The notes under the pieces are model-generated. The model did not search any database, was not told the origin of the DNA, and worked only from the letters and a program-made list of their open reading frames with translations. The position numbers were made by a program, and so were the translations under genes. Source: Bacillota bacterium (GTDB lineage: Bacteria > Bacillota > Dehalobacteriia > UBA4068). From it: 5,546 nt of DNA. The stretch is from contig JAFSIU010000117.1 of the NCBI GenBank assembly GCA_017439615.1, positions 1 to 5,546 of the forward strand. The letters are read 5' to 3'. Positions within the stretch are counted from its first letter, which is position 1, and each line of letters starts with the position of its first letter. Shown in pieces: positions 1 through 5,171 of this stretch.

Positions 1-67
1 ATATAAAAATACCTGCGAGCTTTCTTTTATTACCGATATGTTTTAAGCATTATTAATGAGGTTGGAA
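1..67 (+). other. Upstream leader of the DUF218 gene; no gene seen
   Basis: This short AT-rich stretch contains no coding region I can support and no clear promoter hexamer pair. Near its end a GAGG at 58-61 sits 6 nt before the ATG at 68 and is the likely ribosome binding site of the first gene. An in-frame ATG at 56 has no Shine-Dalgarno sequence in front of it and itself overlaps this site, so it is the less likely start. Confidence 0.5.
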
Positions 68-850
68 ATGACAAAAAGCAAGATTACCGAAAAGATATTA
101 TTGGGGTTAGCAGTATTCTGCATGCTCTATTATCTGGTGCACGGATTCTTTGTCGGTTTTCATCTGGCACAAATCTGGCTGTGGGCAGTGCTTGCTGTCT
201 TTTTCGCTATATGGTATTTATATTTGTATCTGAGGCATCAAGGAAAAATAAAATCACTTCCGAAGTGGTTTATTACTATGTTTTGGATTGTTTTTTCTTT
301 GGGAATGTCGCTGTTCCTTGTTCTTGAAGCCTTTGTGGTAGGAAATATGCTGCATAGAGCACCCGAGAATCTGGATTGTATAATTATTCTCGGTGCGGCG
401 GTGCATGGTGAGACCCCGAGTCTTGCTCTGCATACAAGGCTCTCTACCGCAGCAGACTATCTGCTTGAAAATCCTGAAACCAAAGTGATATGCTCAGGCG
501 GTCAGGGGGATGGCGAAAATATCTCCGAAGCAGAGGCCATGCGTCGTCGATTGCTGCAAAAAGGCATATCTGAGGGAAGAATGATTTTGGAAGCTGCTTC
601 AACCTCCACCGCTGAAAATTTCCGCTTCAGCTTGCCGCTGCTTTCAGCAGAGGATAAAAAAATAGGAATTGTAACCAACAATTTCCATGTGTTCCGTTCT
701 TTATTGTTGGCGCAACAGACGAGTGATGACTATGAATTTTATGGCATTGCCGCACCATATTGGAATTCCCTTTTCCTACATTATACAGTGCGTGAAGCTA
801 TTGTTACCGTGATGGATTTCCTGCGTGGAAATCTGCAGTTTGATTTTTGA
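68..850 (+). CDS. Membrane-anchored DUF218 (YdcF/SanA-type) protein
   Basis: The 260-residue protein starts at ATG 68, chosen because GAGG at 58-61 is correctly spaced; an ATG at 56 would add four residues. Three hydrophobic helices are visible at about residues 9-31, 36-55 and 68-92, followed by a soluble DUF218 domain at about 101-250. Family motifs seen in order are LGAAV (108-112), SGGQG (143-147), SEAEAM (153-158), the STSTAEN stretch (178-184) and TNNFHVFR (203-210). E. coli YdcF binds S-adenosylmethionine, and SanA is linked to envelope integrity and vancomycin tolerance; for most members the reaction is unknown. The three-helix anchor suggests an envelope role, but which side of the membrane the domain faces cannot be told. 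The next gene begins 18 nt downstream, so co-transcription is likely. The family call is firm; the function is not. Confidence 0.9.
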   Translation: MTKSKITEKILLGLAVFCMLYYLVHGFFVGFHLAQIWLWAVLAVFFAIWYLYLYLRHQGKIKSLPKWFITMFWIVFSLGMSLFLVLEAFVVGNMLHRAPENLDCIIILGAAVHGETPSLALHTRLSTAADYLLENPETKVICSGGQGDGENISEAEAMRRRLLQKGISEGRMILEAASTSTAENFRFSLPLLSAEDKKIGIVTNNFHVFRSLLLAQQTSDDYEFYGIAAPYWNSLFLHYTVREAIVTVMDFLRGNLQFDF

Positions 851-868
851 TTTCGGAGGTTATTCAAG

Positions 869-2023
869 ATGATGGAAAAAAGAATGTTAGGCCGCACAGG
901 TCTTGAAGTCAGCGCCATTGGTATGGGCTGCGAAGCCTTTGAGAGCCTTGATTATGAAGCAAGTGAAAAGCTGCTTGATTATGCTGTTTCAAAGGGTATC
1001 AATTGCTTTGATGTTTATACTTCCAATCCTGCTGTCAGAAGCAAGATGGGAAAGGCTTTGCAGAAATATCCCCGTGCTTCCTTTGTTATTCAGGGGCATC
1101 TCGGTACTGATTGGCAGAATGAGCAATATTGCCGTACCCGTGATATAGAAGCGGTCAAAGCTTCCTTCAATAATCTTTTGCAGGATATGCAGCTGGATTA
1201 TGTTGATATCGGCATGATACACTATTGCGATGACAAAAAAGATTTCGATATCATTTTTGAAGGCGAAGTCATCAAGTATGCCAAAGAGCTCAAGGAGCAG
1301 GGCATAATTGGCTGCATAGGACTTTCCACTCATAATACAGATGTTGCTCTTTGGGCAGTAGAAACAGGCTTGATCGATGTTATCATGTTCAGCGTCAATC
1401 CTGCATATGATATGCTGCCGGCTTGTGATGATGTTGAGCATTTCTTTGAAGAGGATGCCTTTGATGTGGTTTATGAAGGTATTGATCCAAAGCGCGAGCA
1501 GCTTTACAGCATCTGCCGCAATGAAGGTGTTGCGCTTACTGTTATGAAGCCCTTTGCAGGAGGTCTGTTGCTTGATGAAAAGCAAACACCATTCGGCGAG
1601 GCAATGACTCCCGTTCAATGTCTAGCATATTGCCTTGACAGACCTGCAGACGCATCTGTTATGGCAGGTATGTCTGATATTGAGCAAATTGACGCAGCAC
1701 TTGCTTATCTTGATGCCTCAAAGCAAGAAAAAGACTATAGCCTCGTGCTTGCATCTGCACCCAAACAGGCATTCCGCGGTCATTGTATGTATTGCGGGCA
1801 TTGCGCTCCATGTTCTGTTAAAATTGATATCGCAGCCGTCAATAAATATCTTGATCTTGCACTTGCACAAGGCTTTGTTCCTGAAACAGTGCGCGAGCAT
1901 TATGAAGTGCTTGAACATCATGCCTCAGAATGTATCGCTTGCGGAAACTGTATGTCGAATTGTCCTTTTGGAACAGATATTATTGCCAAAATGGAAGAAG
2001 CTGCATCGCTTTTCGGCAAATAA
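869..2023 (+). CDS. Aldo/keto reductase with two C-terminal Fe-S cysteine clusters (COG1453-type)
   Basis: This is a 384-residue cytoplasmic oxidoreductase. GGAGGT at 855-860 lies 8 nt before ATG 869 and selects that start over the adjacent ATG at 872. The N-terminal part (about 1-290) is an aldo/keto reductase barrel: LGRTGLEVSAIGMG opens it, and INCFD (44-48), DIGMIH (113-118) and GLSTHN (151-156) follow. The C-terminal part has CxxCxxCxxC at Cys306, 309, 312 and 315, and CxxCxxCxxxCP at Cys355, 358, 361 and 365, consistent with two [4Fe-4S] clusters. Such fusions are common in anaerobes and may link NAD(P)H or ferredoxin electrons to an unknown substrate. The catalytic tetrad looks degenerate: Asp48 and His118 remain, the usual Lys position reads His77, and no Tyr stands at the usual spacing from Asp48. 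The proline normally following the fourth cysteine of cluster one is Ser316. Activity on ordinary carbonyl substrates is therefore uncertain. Confidence 0.92.
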   Translation: MMEKRMLGRTGLEVSAIGMGCEAFESLDYEASEKLLDYAVSKGINCFDVYTSNPAVRSKMGKALQKYPRASFVIQGHLGTDWQNEQYCRTRDIEAVKASFNNLLQDMQLDYVDIGMIHYCDDKKDFDIIFEGEVIKYAKELKEQGIIGCIGLSTHNTDVALWAVETGLIDVIMFSVNPAYDMLPACDDVEHFFEEDAFDVVYEGIDPKREQLYSICRNEGVALTVMKPFAGGLLLDEKQTPFGEAMTPVQCLAYCLDRPADASVMAGMSDIEQIDAALAYLDASKQEKDYSLVLASAPKQAFRGHCMYCGHCAPCSVKIDIAAVNKYLDLALAQGFVPETVREHYEVLEHHASECIACGNCMSNCPFGTDIIAKMEEAASLFGK

Positions 2024-2098
2024 ACAGTTGGATAAAAAGTGTTTCGGTATTGAATTGTTTTTTTGAAAGTATTTATTTTAATTTAACAATCTGTATGT
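2024..2098. other. AT-rich spacer after the reductase gene
   Basis: The stretch between the reductase stop codon and the OLE promoter is AT-rich and includes a run of seven to eight T at about 2057-2064. I looked for an intrinsic terminator and found only a weak AAACA/TGTTT pairing with a long loop that is separated from the T run. Termination of the upstream transcript here is therefore unproven, and readthrough into the OLE RNA is possible. Confidence 0.4.
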
Positions 2099-2111
2099 TA
2101 TAATAGATTTG
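2076..2111 (+). promoter_or_regulatory. Extended -10 promoter for OLE RNA
   Basis: A perfect TATAAT lies at 2099-2104 and is preceded by TG plus one base (TGT at 2096-2098), the extended -10 signature of housekeeping sigma-A promoters. At 17-bp spacing the -35 region reads TTTTAA (2076-2081), a poor match to TTGACA, as is usual when an extended -10 is present. Counting 6-7 bases downstream puts the transcription start at G2111, exactly the first base of the RNA's closing helix. The agreement between promoter and RNA end is strong support for both. Confidence 0.8.
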
Positions 2112-2227
2112 GTATGTGGCGCAGTATCCTAGTCAGTGAGTGTTCTTTGAAGGCGGGCCTAAAAATCCGTCAATGGCACATCGATGAAGTTTCTGGTGCC
2201 GGCTTCTTATGCCAGTAGGGGGTTGGT

Positions 2228-2242
2228 GCTGGGAGTTAAGGT
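2228..2242 (+). repeat. OLE internal repeat, copy A
   Basis: GCTGGGAGTTAAGGT. It matches copy C (2528-2542) at 13 of 15 positions, differing only by AG against GA in the middle, and lies exactly 300 nt upstream of it. It probably represents a repeated structural module of the RNA rather than a mobile repeat. Confidence 0.6.
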
Positions 2243-2333
2243 TTTAGGGCAGGCAGTAATGGCATATTGTACGACCCTATTTCCGTGGAGACCCAAGTAC
2301 GTGGGGAATTTCTCTGGACGGAAAGGAACTACG

Positions 2334-2348
2334 GCTTGGGATTAAACC
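2334..2348 (+). repeat. OLE internal repeat, diverged copy B
   Basis: GCTTGGGATTAAACC. It shares the GCT-GGG-ATTAA core with the other two copies but has one extra T and departs at the 3' end. It is weaker than copies A and C and could be coincidental. Confidence 0.35.
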
Positions 2349-2527
2349 TGTATGCGGTATAAAATCTGTGTACAGTGTAGCCTGTCTTGAGTGAATATGG
2401 TGGATTGTAAAAAGGTCTGTATACCGGTCTCGTCCAAAGGCTGTATACAGATATGAAACCATGTTTGCAAAAGAGACTAAAGGAATTACTTTAACTGTGG
2501 AGGAAAACTCCTAGGCTGACTCCACCC

Positions 2528-2542
2528 GCTGGGGATTAAGGT
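2528..2542 (+). repeat. OLE internal repeat, copy C
   Basis: GCTGGGGATTAAGGT. This is the partner of copy A (2228-2242). It immediately follows the GTGGAG/CTCCAC helix. The purine-rich GGATTAA could be an internal-loop or tertiary contact motif; that is inference. Confidence 0.6.
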
Positions 2543-2673
2543 ATGGACTAAGTGGTAATTCGGCCCTGCAGGCAGAAATGTCGCAGATTATTCTTTAAAG
2601 GGGAACCGCCGAACGGTGACGTTTGGCAGAATAGTGGGAAATCCTGCCGAACCTAAGCCATAAAGTTTACTCA

Positions 2674-2697
2674 GTGGGAGTCCACATACCATTTTTT
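2674..2697 (+). terminator. Candidate terminator-like 3' end of OLE RNA
   Basis: GTGG (2674-2677) and CCAC (2682-2685) can form a 4-bp hairpin with loop GAGT. The outermost closing helix of the RNA ends at 2690, directly before A and six T (2692-2697). A helix followed by a U tract could pause or terminate polymerase and release free OLE RNA, with readthrough supplying oapA-dxs-tlyA. The local hairpin is short and competes with the closing helix, and the U tract is modest, so processing of a longer transcript is an equal alternative. Confidence 0.25.
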
Positions 2698-2705
2698 ACT
2701 TATAA

Positions 2706-2711
2706 GAGGAG
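2706..2711 (+). promoter_or_regulatory. Ribosome binding site that decides the oapA start
   Basis: GAGGAG lies 4 nt before ATG 2716 and is a strong Shine-Dalgarno sequence. It settles the start at 2716. The in-frame GTG at 2674 lies inside the 3' strand of the OLE RNA and has no such site. The binding site is 15 nt downstream of the RNA's closing helix, so it should stay accessible when OLE is folded. Confidence 0.85.
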
Positions 2712-2715
2712 AAAA

Positions 2716-3285
2716 ATGGCATCAAACAAACAAAAATTTAATTGGAAATTTCCTGTGCTGATCACTTTTATCACCTTTATCATCGCAGCGCTTTTATCAG
2801 CATATTCACAAAGCGTTCTGACCAATATCTCTGTTATTTATATTGCATTTATCCTTCTGGTGTTCATTATCCTTATCGGTATTTTGTTTGATATCATCGG
2901 TGTTGCGGTGGCAGCGGCAAATCCCGCACCTTTGCATGCTAAGGCATCACGCAAAATTCCAGGTGCGACTATTGCTCTCGGTATGATAAAAAATGCAGAC
3001 CGTGTATCCAATATCTGCAACGATGTTGTCGGTGATATTGCGGGTACGCTTTCCGGTGGTGTAGGTGCTGCGATTGCTGCAAATATTATTTTTAGTGCAG
3101 CGCATGGCGGTGCTTGGCTGCCATCAGTGCTGATGAGTGGTGTTGTTGCAGCTCTGACAGTAGGGGGTAAGGCTTTTGGTAAAAGCTTTGCTATTAACAA
3201 TGCAGATACTATTCTTTTTACAGTCGGCAAAATTATATATGGATTGAAATATATTTTTACATTCCGTTTTCTTAAAAAGAGGTAG
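2716..3285 (+). CDS. oapA: OLE-associated membrane protein OapA
   Basis: This 189-residue integral membrane protein forms the OLE ribonucleoprotein with the RNA encoded just upstream. Hydrophobic segments lie at about residues 12-30, 36-68, 107-127 and 135-151. The basic N-terminus (KQKFNWK) and C-terminus (RFLKKR) suit cytosolic ends able to meet RNA. Between the second and third segments sits a conserved-looking cytosolic stretch with HAKASRKIPGA (74-84), KNADRV (92-97) and CNDVVGD (101-107), which contains a DxxxD pair at Asp103 and Asp107. OapA proteins resemble the membrane domain of CorC/CNNM-type (DUF21) magnesium transporters, and the OLE complex is linked to magnesium, cold and alcohol tolerance. 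Transport by OapA itself is not established. The gene ends 2 nt before dxs, and its last codons carry the dxs ribosome site. Identification rests on sequence character plus the OLE-dxs context. Confidence 0.92.
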   Translation: MASNKQKFNWKFPVLITFITFIIAALLSAYSQSVLTNISVIYIAFILLVFIILIGILFDIIGVAVAAANPAPLHAKASRKIPGATIALGMIKNADRVSNICNDVVGDIAGTLSGGVGAAIAANIIFSAAHGGAWLPSVLMSGVVAALTVGGKAFGKSFAINNADTILFTVGKIIYGLKYIFTFRFLKKR

Positions 3286-3287
3286 TT

Positions 3288-5171
3288 ATGAGCCAAATGC
3301 TTGATATGAGCAAATATCCCATATTGGCAAGCCTTTCAGAGTATAATGCCCTGAAGGCTTTTGATATTGCAAAAAAACAGGCGCTTGCTGCAGAATTACG
3401 CGCATATATGCTTGAAATTGTTTCATCGAACGGCGGTCATCTCGCATCATCCTTAGGTGTTGTGGAGCTGACCGTTGCTTTGCATTCTGTTTTCGATTTT
3501 CCTGAAGATAAGCTTGTCTGGGATGTCGGTCATCAGTGCTATGCTCACAAGCTGCTGACAGGCAGAGCAGAAGCCTTTAGTACCCTTAGACAAAAGGACG
3601 GTTTGAGCGGCTTCCCGAAGATCAATGAAAGCGAATATGATGCATTTAATACAGGTCATGCGTCAACTTCTGTTTCGGCAGCACTCGGAATGGCTGCAGC
3701 ACGCGATTTAAAAGGATCTGATGAGGAAATAATTGCTGTGATAGGCGATGGAGCACTCACTGGTGGTCTGGCTTTTGAAGGGCTTAATAATGCAGGAGAT
3801 ATCAAAAGCAAGCTGATTGTTGTCCTGAATGATAATAACAAGTCTATTGCAGATAATGTGGGTGCTCTTTCGCAGCATCTTGCACGCATCCGTACTGCTC
3901 CCGGCTATGGCAAAACCAAAAAGGGTGTCAAAAGAGTATTGGCAAAGCTTCCTCTTTTCGGCAATCCTTTGATTGCATTTATTGACAAAACCAAGCGTAT
4001 GCTAAAAACAATGCTTCTGAGCGACTATTTCTTTGAAGAGCTTGGATTTGTTTATCTCGGTCCCTTTGATGGGCATGATATTAAGGGTTTATGCGAGGCA
4101 TTGGAAAATGCAAAACAATACAGTGGTCCTGTGCTTGTTCATGTGATAACCGAAAAGGGCAGAGGCTATGTTCCCGCTCAGCAGCATCCCGATCAATTCC
4201 ATGGTGTTGCTCCTTTTGATATCGAAGATGGACAAAGCAAAAAGCAGCCCTGCCGAACTTATACGAATGCTTTTTCAGATGCTTTGCTTGAGCTTGCCTC
4301 AGAGAATAATGATATCGTTGCGATTACTGCGGCTATGCCTGATGGAACAGGACTTGCAGCTTTCGCAGAGAAATTCCCCGAACGTTTTTTCGATGTCGGT
4401 ATTGCTGAGGAGCATGCTGTTACCTTTGCTGCAGGTCTGGCTGCCGCAGGCAAGAAGCCTGTCTGTGCAATCTATTCCTCATTTTTGCAGCGCGCTTATG
4501 ACCAGATAATGCATGATGTGGCTATTCCCGCTTTACCTGTGGTTTTTGCCATTGACCGTGCAGGTATTGTCGGTGAGGATGGCGAAACTCATCAGGGAAT
4601 ATTCGATTTAGCATTTTTACGCACAATCCCCAATCTTGTCATAATGGCGCCTAAAGATGAAGCTGAATTGCAGCTTATGCTGAGATCTGGTATGAGCTAT
4701 AATCTGCCTGTGGCTGTTCGATATCCCAAAGGTGCTGCTCAAAGCATCAAGGCTAATAATTTGCAAGAAATCAAGCTGAACAGCTGGGAAATTCTGCGCG
4801 AGGGTAATGCTTTTTCCATCATTGCCTGTGGTTCTATGGTGGCAGAAGCTTTGAAAGCTGCCGAAGCATTGGCGGAAAAAGGAATGTCAGTTCAGATTGT
4901 CAATGCCCGCTTTATCAATGCTGTGGATGAAGAAATTCTTGCAAGTGCCGTAGACTGCGGAAAGCTTCTTATCATCGAAGAGGGCATTGCAAACGGTGGT
5001 TTAGGCAGCCTTATAAAAGAAGCTCTTGTCAATGAACAGATTATGATTCAGCATATAGCATTACCTTGTGAATTCATTCCTCAGGGCAGCCGCAAAGAAC
5101 TGCTTGATGAATATGGTCTTTCTGCGGAAGGCATAATTTCTGCAGCAGAGAAGGCGGGGTGGCTTTTATGA
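3288..5171 (+). CDS. dxs: 1-deoxy-D-xylulose-5-phosphate synthase
   Basis: Dxs condenses pyruvate and glyceraldehyde 3-phosphate to 1-deoxy-D-xylulose 5-phosphate, the first step of the MEP pathway and a feed into thiamine and, in many bacteria, pyridoxal synthesis. It is a cytosolic, thiamine-diphosphate- and Mg-dependent homodimer. The 627 residues match the family length. Motifs seen: NGGH with His51; GHQ (81-83); the cofactor motif GDGALTGG (153-160) through NDN (181-183); NVGAL (190-194); DGHD (261-264); EKGRGY (289-294); the catalytic GIAEEHAVTFAAG with Glu374; DRAG (422-425); THQG with His435; and VRYPKG (477-482). The ATG at 3288 follows AGAGG (3278-3282) inside the end of oapA, which implies translational coupling. 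Met4 and Met7 are possible alternative starts. Oddities are NNKS in place of the usual NEMS after the metal-binding NDN, and PCEFIPQG where PDxFIPHG is usual. The enzyme should still be active, as all core catalytic residues are present. Confidence 0.98.
   Translation: MSQMLDMSKYPILASLSEYNALKAFDIAKKQALAAELRAYMLEIVSSNGGHLASSLGVVELTVALHSVFDFPEDKLVWDVGHQCYAHKLLTGRAEAFSTLRQKDGLSGFPKINESEYDAFNTGHASTSVSAALGMAAARDLKGSDEEIIAVIGDGALTGGLAFEGLNNAGDIKSKLIVVLNDNNKSIADNVGALSQHLARIRTAPGYGKTKKGVKRVLAKLPLFGNPLIAFIDKTKRMLKTMLLSDYFFEELGFVYLGPFDGHDIKGLCEALENAKQYSGPVLVHVITEKGRGYVPAQQHPDQFHGVAPFDIEDGQSKKQPCRTYTNAFSDALLELASENNDIVAITAAMPDGTGLAAFAEKFPERFFDVGIAEEHAVTFAAGLAAAGKKPVCAIYSSFLQRAYDQIMHDVAIPALPVVFAIDRAGIVGEDGETHQGIFDLAFLRTIPNLVIMAPKDEAELQLMLRSGMSYNLPVAVRYPKGAAQSIKANNLQEIKLNSWEILREGNAFSIIACGSMVAEALKAAEALAEKGMSVQIVNARFINAVDEEILASAVDCGKLLIIEEGIANGGLGSLIKEALVNEQIMIQHIALPCEFIPQGSRKELLDEYGLSAEGIISAAEKAGWLL

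Larger units (their letters stand above)
2111..2690 (+). ncRNA. ole: OLE RNA (ornate, large, extremophilic RNA)
   Basis: This is a structured non-coding RNA of about 580 nt, near the usual size of about 600 nt. Seen directly: GGTATGTGG (2111-2119) pairs perfectly with CCACATACC (2682-2690). Nested inside are TGAGT (2137-2141) with ACTCA (2669-2673), CTTTG (2145-2149) with TAAAG (2661-2665), and GGC (2152-2154) with GCC (2657-2659). Local helices include GGCAC/GTGCC (2175-2179/2196-2200), TAGGG/CCCTA (2245-2249/2275-2279), TTTCCGT/ACGGAAA (2280-2286/2318-2324), a 9-bp helix at 2416-2424/2443-2451, GTGGAG/CTCCAC (2497-2502/2520-2525), and a 7-bp hairpin at 2608-2614/2621-2627. The call rests on size, structure and the diagnostic downstream order oapA-dxs-tlyA. 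Known biology: OLE RNA localises to the membrane with OapA and other proteins, is abundant, and in Alkalihalobacillus (Bacillus) halodurans supports growth under cold, short-chain alcohol and magnesium stress. No protein gene inside it is credible. Confidence 0.92.

Noticed and set aside
989..1618. Long minus-strand open frame opposite the reductase gene (209 codons)
   Set aside because: The + strand frame encodes a full aldo/keto reductase with family motifs; the antisense frame shows none.
2024..2098. Intrinsic terminator after the reductase gene
   Set aside because: There is a T run but no stable hairpin directly before it; the only pairing is 5 bp with a long loop and is not adjacent.
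2277..2462. Minus-strand open frame of 61 codons inside the RNA
   Set aside because: It overlaps the internal helices of OLE RNA, shows no recognisable domain, and is the chance length expected in such a segment.
2111..2690. RNase P RNA, tmRNA or a group II intron as the identity of the structured RNA
   Set aside because: GAGGAAAACTCC at 2500-2511 superficially resembles an RNase P motif, but the partner motif is not seen and the RNA is too long. No tmRNA alanine-tRNA ends, intron boundary or domain V was found. The oapA-dxs context fits only OLE.
2674..2715. GTG at 2674 as the start of oapA, adding 14 residues
   Set aside because: It lies in the 3' strand of the OLE RNA without a ribosome site, whereas ATG 2716 has a strong GAGGAG at the right spacing.
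2838..3296. Long minus-strand open frame opposite oapA (152 codons)
   Set aside because: It is a shadow of oapA: the + strand frame has a strong ribosome site, clear membrane helices and the expected context.
4168..4509. Second + strand frame inside dxs
   Set aside because: It is an alternative-frame shadow of the Dxs coding sequence, which has continuous family motifs through this stretch.
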